Both the position numbers and the translations under genes were made by a program. A DNA stretch of 64,000 bases from Pseudomonas sp. SORT22 (GTDB lineage: Bacteria > Pseudomonadota > Gammaproteobacteria > Pseudomonadales > Pseudomonadaceae): contig NZ_CP071007.1 of NCBI RefSeq assembly GCF_018417635.1, positions 3,410,501 to 3,474,500 of the forward strand, written 5' to 3'. The notes under the pieces were generated by a model. It saw nothing but the letters and a program-made list of their open reading frames with translations, was not told the origin of the DNA and did no database searches. Each line of letters starts with the position of its first letter. The first letter of the stretch is position 1. Shown piece by piece: positions 49,130-59,127 of the stretch.

Positions 49130-50109
49130 TCGGCTTTCTTCTCGACGTGGCCACCAAAGCCAAAACGCATGGCCGACAGCATGCGGTCGGCGTAGGTGCC
49201 CTGCTGCTGGCGCGAACGGAAGCGGGCGAACAGCGCACTGGACAGCACCGGCACCGGCACCGCCTGTTCCACTGCCGCATCGATGGTCCAGCGCCCTTCG
49301 CCGCTGTCGGCCACCGAGCCGCTGTAGCCGCCCAGTTGCGGGTCGGCCACCAGGGCGTCGGCGGTAAGATCCAGCAGCCAGGAGGTGACCACACTGCCAC
49401 GGCGCCACACTTCGGCGATTTCCGCCAGGTTCAGGTCAAAGCGCTGCTCGGCCGGCACGGCATCGCTGCCCTTGCTCTTGAGCAGGTCGAACCCTTCGGC
49501 ATAGGCCTGCATCAGGCCGTATTCGATGCCGTTGTGGATCATCTTCACGTAGTGCCCGGCACCTGCGGGCCCGGCATGAATATAACCCTGCTCGGCACGC
49601 CCGGCCGGGCCCTGGCGGCCACGGGTGCGGGGGATGTCGCCAACTCCGGGGGCGAGGGTGGCGAACAGCGGGTCGAGGCGGTCGACCACCGCCTGCTCGC
49701 CACCGATCATCATGCAGTAGCCGCGCTCCAGGCCCCAGACGCCGCCCGAGGTGCCGACATCGATATAGTGCAGGTTGCGCTTGCCCAGCTCGGCGGCGCG
49801 GCGCATGTCGTCCTTGTAGAAGGTATTGCCGCCGTCGATGATCACGTCGTCGGCGTCCAGCAGGTCAGCAAGCTGGGCGATGGTCTGCTCGGTCGGCTCA
49901 CCGGCCGGAAGCATCACCCACACCGCCCGGGGTTTCTCCAGCTTGCCTACCAGCGCGCCAAGGTCATGGGCGCCGTTGGCGCCTTCCTTGACCAGGGTTT
50001 CCACTGCCTGACGATCGCGGTCATGCACCACCATGCGGTGCCCGCCACGCATCAAGCGCCGTGCAATATTGCCGCCCATGCGGCCCAGCCCCACGATTCC
50101 CAATTGCAT
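49126..50109 (-). CDS. gnd: 6-phosphogluconate dehydrogenase, short NAD-type
   Basis: A 327-residue enzyme, the short form typical of NAD-preferring Gnd (GndA), against about 470 for the E. coli type. The cofactor loop is [10 protein letters not shown] (7-16), the substrate loop [12 protein letters not shown], and the catalytic region [16 protein letters not shown] has the Lys and Asn of the family. It oxidises and decarboxylates 6-phosphogluconate to ribulose-5-phosphate. ATG at 50109 follows AGGGGAG. It is the first gene of the operon with zwf and GH15, so an operon promoter should lie in 50110-50306. Confidence 0.94.
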
Positions 50110-50306
50110 GTGCGATGCTCCCCTGGAATGAAAAATAGCGCCTCAGGCCTTCAAGGTTAGTCCAGCCCTCGCGCGCTTGGTTCAGCGACGAACGGCAAGA
50201 CAGCCAGAAACAAAAAAGTTCCCAAGGCCTGCAAAAGAATTCAGAATCGCCGCCGATCCAGCAGCTACGCTGTTAGAAAAACGAACCACCCTATGCGAGG
50301 TGTGCA

Positions 50307-50474
50307 ATGGGAACCCTTCTGCCAAAAATGCCTGCCCAGACCCTCTACGTGACGGTACACCGCGACGAGCTGCGTCGCCTTAAAGAAGAGCGCGAGCAGT
50401 TGCAACAACAGGTAGCCCAACTCAGTCTGCTTCTGCAGCAAGCCCAGGACGGCCAGTTGCCAGCGCGCAGCTGA
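50307..50474 (+). CDS. 55-residue coiled-coil protein
   Basis: A small ORF with ATG at 50307 behind GAGGTG. The product has a short strand-like start (MPAQTLYVTVHRDE) followed by a highly charged helix LRRLKEEREQLQQQVAQLSL with heptad leucines, a coiled coil, and a short tail QLPARS. The heptad pattern and the good ribosome site support a real gene. It is divergent from gnd and lies upstream of glgA on the same strand but 453 bases away. Function unknown; a dimeric adaptor or regulator would fit the shape. Confidence 0.6.
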   Translation: MGTLLPKMPAQTLYVTVHRDELRRLKEEREQLQQQVAQLSLLLQQAQDGQLPARS

Positions 50475-50927
50475 GCGTCCCCGCGGTTGGTTGTGCACCT
50501 GATGCTTTCTGCCCTGCATGACGGCATTTCTCCCGCCTAAGCCGTCTGAAACGTTGCGCCACAACCTGCAGCCGCGCTGCTGCAGGTTCCTGCGAGCAAA
50601 AGTGACCAGCGGGTCACATTCTTCACGAATTCTCTCCTACACTCGGTATTCGGCCAGACATCGCCCGGAAAACTCGACTGAAAATAGTCGAAACTTCTGC
50701 AATCGCGGTAGGTCAGGAACTAAGTAGGCCATCGATTCCGCTTCAACGGACGCGGCCCACCCACCCCATATCGTCACCACGCCGTCGGCAGGACGCCGGC
50801 TTGCGTAGCGCTTGTGCGCTTGGCTGCGGGGCATGGAAGGCAAGGCAATACCACTCACAGAGAACAGTATCGGTAGACAAACAACAACGGGCGCCCACGC
50901 CCGCACAACATAGGGACGGAGAGAAGT
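50475..50927 (+). promoter_or_regulatory. Leader and promoter region of the glgA operon
   Basis: This 453-base gap holds no gene. A hairpin, AACCTGCAG (50563-50571) with CTGCAGGTT (50580-50588), may end the small upstream gene. A palindrome GTGACC-GGTCAC (50602-50617) stands 19 bases before CTACACT (50637-50643), which resembles the RpoS-type -10 box CTATACT. If this is the promoter, the leader before glgA is about 280 bases long. GGAGAGAAGT precedes the glgA start. Confidence 0.4.
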
Positions 50928-52487
50928 ATGATCAGTGCCGCTGTCGAACCTCATGTAGAGCAATTCACCCCGGATTCGCGTGAACCGCTTGCAGCGGATT
51001 TCACGCCGACAGCCAAGGCACTGGGTGCTGACCCCAGACATTCTTCACATAAACGCAAAGTGTTGTTCGTCACCTCGGAAATCGCCGACCTGGTCAAGAC
51101 CGGCGGCCTGGGCGATGTCTCGGCGGCGCTGCCACGGGCCATGCGTCACCTGCACGATGTGCGGGTGCTGATCCCCGGTTACCCGCAGGTGCTGGAAAGC
51201 GACAACCCGATCCACCTGGTCGGCGAGCTGGGCGGCCACGCGGCCTTGCCGCCCTGCAAGATCGGGCGCATGGACCTGGCCGATGGCCTGGTCATCTATG
51301 TGTTGATCTGTCCCGAGCTGTACCAGCGCGAGGGCACGCCCTACGGTGCCAACAACGGTCGCGACTGGCCCGACAATCACATCCGCTTTGCCCGCCTGGG
51401 CCTGGCCGCGGCAGAAATCGCCGCCGGTGAAGGCATGGTCCACTGGAAGCCCGACCTGGTCCACGCCCACGACTGGCCGGCCGGCCTGGCCCCGGCCTAC
51501 ATGCACTGGCGCGGCCTGCAGACGCCGACCCTGTTCACCATCCACAACCTGGCCTACCAGGGCGTGGTCAGCCGTGCCTGCTGCCCGGAACTGGCGATCC
51601 CCGACCATGCCCTGCAGCAGGAAGGCATGGAGTTTTACGGCAAGCTGTCGTTCCTCAAGGCCGGCCTTGCCTACTCCAGCCACATCACCACGGTCAGCGC
51701 CACCTATGCCCGGGAAATCACTACGCCCTCGTTCGGTTGCGGGCTGGATGGCTTTCTCGCCAGCAAGGCCCAGCAAGGCCTGCTCAGCGGTATTCCCAAC
51801 GGCATCGACGAGAGCTGGGACTCGGCCAGCGACCCGCACCTGGATCACCCTTTCAGCCTCAACGACTGGCACGGCAAGGCCGCCAACAGCCGCCAGGTGC
51901 GTGAGCTGTTCGGCCTGCAACCTTCGAACGGGCCACTGTTCGCAGTGGTTTCGCGCCTGGTCTACCAGAAAGGCCTGGACCTGACCCTGGGGGTGGCCGA
52001 ATACATCGTCCGCCAGGGCGGCCAGATCGCGATCATCGGCCGTGGCGAACCGGAAGAAGAACAGGCCATGCGCGAACTTGCCCTGCGCCATCCCGGGCAG
52101 ATCGGCGTGCGCATCGGCTTCAACGAAACCGATGCCCGGCGCATGTTCGCCGGCAGCGACTTCCTGCTCATGCCGTCGCGCTACGAGCCCTGCGGCCTGA
52201 GCCAGATGTACGCCCAGCGCTTTGGCTCGCTGCCGGTGGCGCGCAACACCGGGGGCCTGGCCGACACCATCGAGAATGGCGTCACCGGTTTTCTGTTCGA
52301 TGAATCGACCGTCGACAGCTACCGCGAAGCACTGGGCCGGGCGTTCTACGTGTACAGCAAGAAGAACCTGCTCAATGCCATGCGCTGCCTGGCCATGACC
52401 CAACCGTTCAACTGGTGCCAGGCCGTCGAGCCTTATGCCCGTCTTTATCAGGAGCTGGTCGAAAACGCCCGAGCAACCCCACGCTGA
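50928..52487 (+). CDS. glgA: Glycogen synthase GlgA
   Basis: A 519-residue GT5 glycosyltransferase that adds ADP-glucose to the growing alpha-1,4-glucan. The substrate-binding motif KTGGLGDV starts at Lys57, after a 42-residue extension not found in shorter GlgA proteins. The C-terminal domain has the catalytic SRYEPCGLSQMYAQ and the following NTGGLADTIENG. ATG at 50928 follows GGAGAGAAG. It heads the operon glgA-treZ-malQ-treY, with treZ beginning 16 bases after its stop. No glgC is in the window, so the ADP-glucose source is elsewhere, or the GlgE route supplies the glucan instead. Confidence 0.95.
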   Translation: MISAAVEPHVEQFTPDSREPLAADFTPTAKALGADPRHSSHKRKVLFVTSEIADLVKTGGLGDVSAALPRAMRHLHDVRVLIPGYPQVLESDNPIHLVGELGGHAALPPCKIGRMDLADGLVIYVLICPELYQREGTPYGANNGRDWPDNHIRFARLGLAAAEIAAGEGMVHWKPDLVHAHDWPAGLAPAYMHWRGLQTPTLFTIHNLAYQGVVSRACCPELAIPDHALQQEGMEFYGKLSFLKAGLAYSSHITTVSATYAREITTPSFGCGLDGFLASKAQQGLLSGIPNGIDESWDSASDPHLDHPFSLNDWHGKAANSRQVRELFGLQPSNGPLFAVVSRLVYQKGLDLTLGVAEYIVRQGGQIAIIGRGEPEEEQAMRELALRHPGQIGVRIGFNETDARRMFAGSDFLLMPSRYEPCGLSQMYAQRFGSLPVARNTGGLADTIENGVTGFLFDESTVDSYREALGRAFYVYSKKNLLNAMRCLAMTQPFNWCQAVEPYARLYQELVENARATPR

Positions 52488-52503
52488 AGCGGAGATGGCA
52501 GGT

Positions 52504-54282
52504 ATGCCCTTGAGGTCACAGGAACACGCGACCCACGGGGCCGTGATGCTGGACAGCAACAGCGCCCGGTTTGCCCTGTGGGCACCGGACGCACAGCAGG
52601 TGGAGGTTGAATTCGACGCCGGTGCGCGCCAGCCCTTGCAGGCCCAGACCGACGGTTGGTTCGTCGGCCAGCTGCCGTGCAAGGCCGGTGACCGCTACCG
52701 CTACCGGATCGACGCCACGCTCACGGTGGCCGACCCGGCGTCGCGCTACCAACCCGACGGCGTGCACGGCCCCAGCCAGTTGCTGAACCCCGCAGCCTAC
52801 CGCTGGCAGTACCCCGACTGGCGCGGGCGCCCCTGGCCTGAGGCGGTCATCTACGAGCTGCATGTCGGCCTGTGCGGCGGCTATGCCGGGGTGATCGAGC
52901 ACTTGCCGGCCCTGGCCGAGCTGGGCATTACCGCCATCGAGCTGATGCCGCTCGGGCAATTCCCCGGCGAGCGTAACTGGGGCTACGACGGCGTCCTGCC
53001 GTTCGCTCCACAGCACAGCTATGGCAGCCCCGAGCAACTGCGCGAACTGATCGACCAGGCCCACGGCCATGGCCTGATGGTGCTGATGGATGTGGTCTAC
53101 AACCACTTCGGCCCGGACGGCAATTACCTCGGCCAGTACGCCAGTGGCTTTTTTCGCCAGGATCGCCAGACCCCGTGGGGCGCGGCGATTGATTTTCGCC
53201 GCCGCCAGGTGCGCGACTTTTTTATCGAGAACGCCCTGATGTGGCTGCAGGAGTACCGCGTCGACGGTCTGCGCCTGGACGCCGTGCACGCCATCGACGA
53301 CCCGGATTTTCTTGCCGAACTGGCGCGCCGGGTGCGCAGCGAGATCACCCCGGGGCGTCAGGTATGGCTGACCCTTGAGAACGAACACAACCAGGCGCAC
53401 CTGCTTGAACAGGGCTTCGATGCGCAGTGGAACGACGACGGTCACAACGCCCTGCACGTGCTGCTCACCGGCGAGCAGGAGGCGTACTACGCCGACTACA
53501 GCGAGTCGACCATCGAAAAACTCGCGCGCTGCCTGAGCCAGGGCTTCGTCTTCCAGGGCCAGCCCGACCGCAACGGCCGTCCCCGCGGCGAGCCCAGCGG
53601 GCATTTGCCCCCCACGGCCTTCGTGCTGTTCCTGCAGAACCACGACCAGATCGGCAACCGCGCGTTCGGCGAGCGCCTTAACCAACTGTGCCCGCCCCAG
53701 GCCTTGCGCGCGGCCACCACCCTGTTGCTGCTGGCGCCGATGATCCCGCTGCTGTTCATGGGTGATGAATGGGGCTGCGAGCAACCTTTTGTGTTTTTCA
53801 CCGATCACCACGATGAACTGGCCGATGCCGTACGCGAAGGCCGGCGCGCCGAGTTTGCCGGTTTTGCCGACTTCGCCGATGCCGTCACCCGCTCGCGGAT
53901 TCCCGACCCCAATGCCCTCGATACCTTCGACGCTTCGCGGCCGCGGCCAACACACTCAAGCCAACAGCCATGGTTGCAGTTGTACCGGCAATTACTGGCC
54001 CTGCGCGCCCGCCACATCGTCCCCAACCTGCCCGGCATCCATGCCCTCGGCGCCCGGGTGCTGGGGCCGCAGGCCTTGACGGTGCGCTGGCAGCTCGAAC
54101 GCGGCGGCGAGCTGCGTATTGACCTCAACCTTGGCCCTACCGCGCAAGTGGCCGACCTGCCGGCCAACGCTGCACGCCTGTTCAGCTGTAGCGAAAGCTG
54201 CATCGGCAACACGCAATTGCCGCCCTACACCACCCTGGTCAGCCTGCTGCCGACCACCCCAGCGGAGCCTGCCCATGACTGA
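52504..54282 (+). CDS. treZ: Malto-oligosyltrehalose trehalohydrolase TreZ
   Basis: A 592-residue GH13 enzyme that releases trehalose from malto-oligosyltrehalose. The N-terminal beta-sandwich (FALWAPDAQQVEV) precedes the catalytic barrel. Catalytic residues are Asp259 (DGLRLDAVH), Glu292 (LTLENEHN) and Asp381 (NHDQIGNR). I prefer ATG 52504, which has GGAG at a normal distance of nine bases; ATG 52495 lies directly on that site. It works with TreY, encoded two genes on. The stop overlaps malQ by eight bases. Trehalose made this way protects against osmotic and drying stress in Pseudomonas. Confidence 0.95.
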   Translation: MPLRSQEHATHGAVMLDSNSARFALWAPDAQQVEVEFDAGARQPLQAQTDGWFVGQLPCKAGDRYRYRIDATLTVADPASRYQPDGVHGPSQLLNPAAYRWQYPDWRGRPWPEAVIYELHVGLCGGYAGVIEHLPALAELGITAIELMPLGQFPGERNWGYDGVLPFAPQHSYGSPEQLRELIDQAHGHGLMVLMDVVYNHFGPDGNYLGQYASGFFRQDRQTPWGAAIDFRRRQVRDFFIENALMWLQEYRVDGLRLDAVHAIDDPDFLAELARRVRSEITPGRQVWLTLENEHNQAHLLEQGFDAQWNDDGHNALHVLLTGEQEAYYADYSESTIEKLARCLSQGFVFQGQPDRNGRPRGEPSGHLPPTAFVLFLQNHDQIGNRAFGERLNQLCPPQALRAATTLLLLAPMIPLLFMGDEWGCEQPFVFFTDHHDELADAVREGRRAEFAGFADFADAVTRSRIPDPNALDTFDASRPRPTHSSQQPWLQLYRQLLALRARHIVPNLPGIHALGARVLGPQALTVRWQLERGGELRIDLNLGPTAQVADLPANAARLFSCSESCIGNTQLPPYTTLVSLLPTTPAEPAHD

Positions 54283-56347
54283 CCCACGCTTGCAGCAACT
54301 GGCCGAACTGGCGGGCCTGGCGGTGGACTGGATCGACGCCAACGGCCGCGCCCAGCGGGTCAGTGCCCCGGCGCTGCAGCGGGTGCTGGCCGGCCTAGGC
54401 CACCCGGCCGACAGCGTTGAGGCGATCGAAGCCAGTATCCAGGCGCTGCTGCGCGCCCACGATGCTCGCCACCTGCCGCCGCTGTTGACGGTTGACCACG
54501 GCCTCCCCCTGCAGCTGTCCGGCTATTTTCCGCCAGCGATGGACTGCCAGGTGCTGCTTGAAGATGGCAGCGAACAACCGTTGCAACTGGATGATCAGGC
54601 CAGGCTCCCCGCCGGCTTGCCAATCGGCTATCACCAGGTGCAGATCGACCAGCAACAGTTCACCCTGGCCGTGGCGCCAACCCGCTGCTACAGCATCGCC
54701 GATGCGCTGGGCACGCCGACGCCTCGCAGCTGGGGACTGAGCGCCCAACTGTACAGCCTGCGTCGCCCCGACGATGGCGGCTATGGTGATTGCCTGGCCC
54801 TCGAGGCGCTGGTGCGCAGCGCCGCCGAACGCGGCGCCGATGCCCTGGCGATCAGCCCGCTGCACGCCATGTTCGCCAGCGACAGCCAGCGCTACAGCCC
54901 GTACTCGCCCTCCAGCCGGCTGTTTCTCAACAGCCTGTATGCAAGCCCGGCGGCGCTGCTCGGGGACCGTGCGGTGCGCATGGCCATTGAAGCCTGCCAG
55001 TTGCACGGGCCGCTGGAGCAGCTTGAACAACTGCCGCTGATCGACTGGCCGCAGGCCGCATCGTTTCGCCAGCGTTTGCTGCGTGCGCTGTACCGCGACT
55101 TTATCGCCACCGAGCACCCGTTGTTCGCCGACTTCGACAGCTATCGCCAGCACGCCGGCCCCGCCCTGGAACGCCACTGCCGCTTCGAGGTACTGCTGGA
55201 GCACGCGCTCAAGCGCGACATCGGCCAGGACTGGCGCGACTGGCCCGCTGCCTGGCACGACCCGCACAGCCCCGAGGTGAGTGCCTTCGCCCGCCAGCAC
55301 AGCGAGGAGGTGGCGTTTCACGCCTTCTGTCAGTGGTTGATCGAACGCAGCCTGCAACGTGCCCAGGATGCGGCGCGCAGCCATGGCATGGGCATCGGCC
55401 TGATCGCCGACCTGGCGGTGGGTGCCGACGGCGCCGGCAGCCAGGCCTGGAGCCGCCAGGACGAGCTGCTGGCCGGCCTCAATGTCGGCGCGCCGCCGGA
55501 TATTCTCAACCGCGCCGGGCAGAACTGGGGCATCTGCGCCTTCTCGCCCGAAGGCCTGCGACGCAACGGCTACCGGGCGTTCATCGAGATGCTGCGGGCC
55601 AACTTTGCCCATGCCGGGGGCCTGCGCATCGACCATGTCATGGGTTTGCAACGGCTGTGGCTGATCCCCCAGGGTGCCACCCCGGCCGAAGGAGCCTACC
55701 TGCACTACCCGCTCGATGATCTGCTGCGCCTGCTCAGCCTTGAGTCAGTGCGCCACCAGGCCATCGTGCTGGGTGAAGACCTCGGCACCGTGCCCGAGGG
55801 GCTGCGCGAAAAGCTCGCCGCGCGGGCCATCCTCGGCATACGCGTACTGCTGTTCGAGCAAGACCCGCCCGGCCATTTCAAGCCCATCCTCGACTGGCCC
55901 GACAACGCCTTGGCCACCACCAGCACCCATGACCTGCCGCCGCTGGCCGGCTGGCTGCAGGCCCGTGATATCGACTGGAACCAGCGCCTGAGCCTGATCG
56001 ACGGCATCACCGAGCGGCACTGGCGCGACAGCCGCCAACACGAGCGCCAGGGCCTGCGGCGCACTCTTGAACAGAACTACGGCCAGGCCCTGGCCGAGAG
56101 CGACGCGCTGATCGATGCCAGCATCCGCTACCTTGGCCATACCCGCGCGCCGCTGGTGCTGGTACCGCTGGAAGATCTGCTGGGTGTCGATGAGCAACCC
56201 AACCTGCCCGGCACCATCGACAGCCACCCCAACTGGCGCCGGCGCTTTGCCCTGGCGGCCAGCGCGCTGCTTGACGACGCGGATGCGGCGCGGCGCCTGG
56301 AGCTGCTGGCGCAGGCCCGCGAACAAGCCTGGGAGCGTGACCGATGA
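54275..56347 (+). CDS. malQ: 4-alpha-glucanotransferase MalQ
   Basis: A 690-residue GH77 amylomaltase. The catalytic residues are Asp453 (GGLRIDHVMG), Glu501 (LGEDLGTVPEG) and Asp553 (THDLPPLAGW). It joins short malto-oligosaccharides into longer chains, so that products too short for TreY can be recycled. ATG 54275 overlaps the end of treZ (ATGACTGA), and its stop overlaps treY by ATGA: the three genes are tightly coupled. The N-terminal 150 residues form the beta-sandwich extension of the bacterial MalQ subgroup. The assignment is firm. Confidence 0.95.
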   Translation: MTDPRLQQLAELAGLAVDWIDANGRAQRVSAPALQRVLAGLGHPADSVEAIEASIQALLRAHDARHLPPLLTVDHGLPLQLSGYFPPAMDCQVLLEDGSEQPLQLDDQARLPAGLPIGYHQVQIDQQQFTLAVAPTRCYSIADALGTPTPRSWGLSAQLYSLRRPDDGGYGDCLALEALVRSAAERGADALAISPLHAMFASDSQRYSPYSPSSRLFLNSLYASPAALLGDRAVRMAIEACQLHGPLEQLEQLPLIDWPQAASFRQRLLRALYRDFIATEHPLFADFDSYRQHAGPALERHCRFEVLLEHALKRDIGQDWRDWPAAWHDPHSPEVSAFARQHSEEVAFHAFCQWLIERSLQRAQDAARSHGMGIGLIADLAVGADGAGSQAWSRQDELLAGLNVGAPPDILNRAGQNWGICAFSPEGLRRNGYRAFIEMLRANFAHAGGLRIDHVMGLQRLWLIPQGATPAEGAYLHYPLDDLLRLLSLESVRHQAIVLGEDLGTVPEGLREKLAARAILGIRVLLFEQDPPGHFKPILDWPDNALATTSTHDLPPLAGWLQARDIDWNQRLSLIDGITERHWRDSRQHERQGLRRTLEQNYGQALAESDALIDASIRYLGHTRAPLVLVPLEDLLGVDEQPNLPGTIDSHPNWRRRFALAASALLDDADAARRLELLAQAREQAWERDR

Positions 56348-59109
56348 AAGCCCTGACCGCGACCCTGCGCCTGCAGTTTCATGCCGACTTCGGCCTCGAC
56401 CAGGCGGCGGCGCTGGTGCCCTACTTCGCCCGCTTAGGCATCAGCCACCTGTACGCCTCGCCGCTGCTGCGCGCGCGCCCCGGCTCGCGCCATGGCTACG
56501 ATGTGGTCGACCCCGGGCAGGTCAGCCCGCATCTGGGCGGCGAAGCTGCGCTAGAGCGCCTGGTGGCAGCGCTGCGCCTGCACGGTATGGGCCTGATCCT
56601 CGACATGGTGTCCAACCATATGGCGGTCGGCAGCGACAACCCCTGGTGGCAGGACCTGCTGGCCTGGGGCCGGCGCAGCCGCTATGCCGAGTTCTTCGAC
56701 ATCCAGTGGCACTCGCCCGACCCGCTGCTTGAAGGTCAGTTGCTGCTGCCGTTTCTGGCCGGTGACTACGGCGCTATGCTGCAAGGCGGCGACATCCCGC
56801 TGCGCTTCGACGCTGCAACCGGCCAGTTGCATATCCAGCACCACGAGCACCGCTTTCCGATCTGCCCGGCCGACTATGGCCTGGTGCTCGCCGAAGGTGG
56901 CGCAGCCCTGCAGACACTGGCCAGCCGCTTCAATGCCTTGCGCAGCGCTGACGATGCGCCGGCGCAGGCCAGGCCGCTGCTGGCCGAACTGGCGGCGCTG
57001 GCCCGCCAACAGCCCCTGGACGATGTGCTCAGCGCCTTCGACAGCCGCAGCCCCGAAGGTTTCAAGCGCCTGCACGCCCTGCTCGAACGTCAGTCCTACC
57101 GCCTGGCCAGCTGGCGCACCGCTGGCGACGATATCAACTGGCGGCGCTTTTTCGACGTCAACGAGCTGGGCGGCTTGCGGGTCGAACGCGCGGCGGTGTT
57201 CGAGGCCACCCACAGCAAGGTCTTCGAGCTGATCGGCCGCGGCCTGGTCGACGGCCTGCGTATCGACCACATCGACGGCCTGGCCGATCCGCGCGGCTAC
57301 TGCCGCAAGCTGCGCCGGCGGGTCGACGGGCTCTTGGCCCAGCGCCCACTGGAGGCAGCGCTGGAGCACTTTCCGATCTATGTCGAGAAGATCCTCGGCG
57401 CCGAAGAGCAGCTGCACCGCGACTGGCAGGTCGACGGCAGCACCGGCTACGAGTTCATGAACCAGGTCTCGCTGCTGCAGCATGATCCAGACGGCGAAGC
57501 AGAGTTGGCGGCGCTATGGAGCGCGCTAAGCGAACGCCCGGACTTCAGCGAGGAAGTGCGCCTGGCCCGCCAGCAAATCCTCAATGGCAGCCTGGCCGGC
57601 GATTTCGAGTCGGTGGCCCAGGCGCTGTTGCAAGTGGCCCGCGACGACCTGATGAGCCGCGACCTGACCTTGGGCGCCATTCGCCGGGCGTTGCAGGCGC
57701 TGATCGAGCACTACCCGGTGTACCGCACCTACATCAATGCCTGCGGGCGCCCGGCAGAAGATGAAGCGTACTTCCAGCAAGCCATGCGCGGTGCCCGCCA
57801 GTGCCTGAGCGAGGCTGACTGGCCGGTGCTCGACTACCTGCAGCGCTGGCTCGGCGGCGAGCCCTGGCGGCGCTTGCCGCCGGGCCGGCCGCGCAAGCAC
57901 CTGCGCCACGCCTGCGTGCGTTTTCAGCAACTGACCTCGCCCACCGCCGCCAAGGCCGTGGAAGACACGGCCTTCTACCGCTCGGCACTGTTGCTGTCGC
58001 GTAACGACGTAGGTTTTGATGCCGAACGTTTCAGCGCCCCGGTCGAGGACTTTCACCAACATTGCCTCACGCGCCTTGAGCAGTTCCCGGACAACCTGCT
58101 GGCCACCGCCACCCACGACCACAAGCGCGGCGAAGACAGCCGTGCGCGCCTGGCAGTGCTCAGCGAACGCAGCAGCTGGTTTGCCAGCCGGGTCGAACAC
58201 TGGCGCGAGCTGGCCAGCCCCTTGCGCAGCACCCTGGCCGACGGCGAAGCGCCAGGTGCAGGCGATGAGCTGCTGCTGTACCAGACCCTGCTCGGCAGCT
58301 GGCCACTGGACCTTGATGAGAACAATCCGTTGGCGCTTGAGGCCTATGCCGAGCGCCTGCGCCAATGGCAGCGCAAAGCCCTGCGTGAAGCCAAGTTGCG
58401 CAGCAGCTGGAGCGCCCCGAACGAGGTCTATGAACAGGCCTGCCTGGATTTCATCGACACCCTGCTGCTGGAGCGCGCCAGCCAGCAGTTGCGTCATTCC
58501 CTGGCCGAGGCGGCGCAGGCGATCGCCTGCCCGGGCGCCCTCAACAGCCTGGTGCAGTGCCTGCTGCGCATGACCGTGCCCGGGGTGCCCGATCTGTACC
58601 AGGGCAACGAGTTCTGGGACTTCAGCCTGGTCGACCCGGACAACCGCCGCGCGGTGGACTTTGCCGGTCGGCGCCTGGCCCTGGCGGATGGCACCACAAC
58701 GGCGCAGTTGCTCCAGGACTGGCGCAGCGGCCGGGTCAAACAGGCGCTGATCAACCAGGTGCTGGAGTGGCGCCAACAGTCCCCGCAGCTGTTCCTGCGC
58801 GGTCAGTACCTGCCAATCGAAGTGCGCGGCAGACACGCCGGGCGGGTCCTGGCGTTTGCCCGGGTGAGCGCCGAACAGCGCGCCGTGGTGGTGGTGCCGC
58901 GCCTGGCCTGCAGCTTGCTTGGCCAATCACCGCTACCGCTGATCCCGGCACAGAACTGGGACGATACCCGGCTGGTTTTGCCGTTTGCCTTGTCGCCTGG
59001 CAATTGCTCGGGACTTTTTGCCACAGGCGCAGTCACAGCCTCAAAGGAGCTGTGGCTGAGCACTGCACTCAAGGAGTTTCCGGTCAATCTGTTCGTTGAA
59101 CATCGTTAA
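56344..59109 (+). CDS. treY: Malto-oligosyltrehalose synthase TreY
   Basis: A 921-residue GH13 enzyme that turns the reducing-end maltose unit of a glucan into trehalose by moving the bond from alpha-1,4 to alpha-1,1. Catalytic residues are Asp308 (DGLRIDHIDG), Glu348 (YVEKILGAEE) and Asp592 (THDHKRGEDSRARL, the TreY signature). The start ATG overlaps the malQ stop by four bases. Length is longer than Sulfolobus TreY (about 720), as usual for proteobacteria. TreZ then cleaves off trehalose. Four coupled genes from glgA to treY thus form a glucan-to-trehalose line. Confidence 0.96.
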   Translation: MKALTATLRLQFHADFGLDQAAALVPYFARLGISHLYASPLLRARPGSRHGYDVVDPGQVSPHLGGEAALERLVAALRLHGMGLILDMVSNHMAVGSDNPWWQDLLAWGRRSRYAEFFDIQWHSPDPLLEGQLLLPFLAGDYGAMLQGGDIPLRFDAATGQLHIQHHEHRFPICPADYGLVLAEGGAALQTLASRFNALRSADDAPAQARPLLAELAALARQQPLDDVLSAFDSRSPEGFKRLHALLERQSYRLASWRTAGDDINWRRFFDVNELGGLRVERAAVFEATHSKVFELIGRGLVDGLRIDHIDGLADPRGYCRKLRRRVDGLLAQRPLEAALEHFPIYVEKILGAEEQLHRDWQVDGSTGYEFMNQVSLLQHDPDGEAELAALWSALSERPDFSEEVRLARQQILNGSLAGDFESVAQALLQVARDDLMSRDLTLGAIRRALQALIEHYPVYRTYINACGRPAEDEAYFQQAMRGARQCLSEADWPVLDYLQRWLGGEPWRRLPPGRPRKHLRHACVRFQQLTSPTAAKAVEDTAFYRSALLLSRNDVGFDAERFSAPVEDFHQHCLTRLEQFPDNLLATATHDHKRGEDSRARLAVLSERSSWFASRVEHWRELASPLRSTLADGEAPGAGDELLLYQTLLGSWPLDLDENNPLALEAYAERLRQWQRKALREAKLRSSWSAPNEVYEQACLDFIDTLLLERASQQLRHSLAEAAQAIACPGALNSLVQCLLRMTVPGVPDLYQGNEFWDFSLVDPDNRRAVDFAGRRLALADGTTTAQLLQDWRSGRVKQALINQVLEWRQQSPQLFLRGQYLPIEVRGRHAGRVLAFARVSAEQRAVVVVPRLACSLLGQSPLPLIPAQNWDDTRLVLPFALSPGNCSGLFATGAVTASKELWLSTALKEFPVNLFVEHR

Positions 59110-59127
59110 GTCCTCAGGAGCGTAGAG

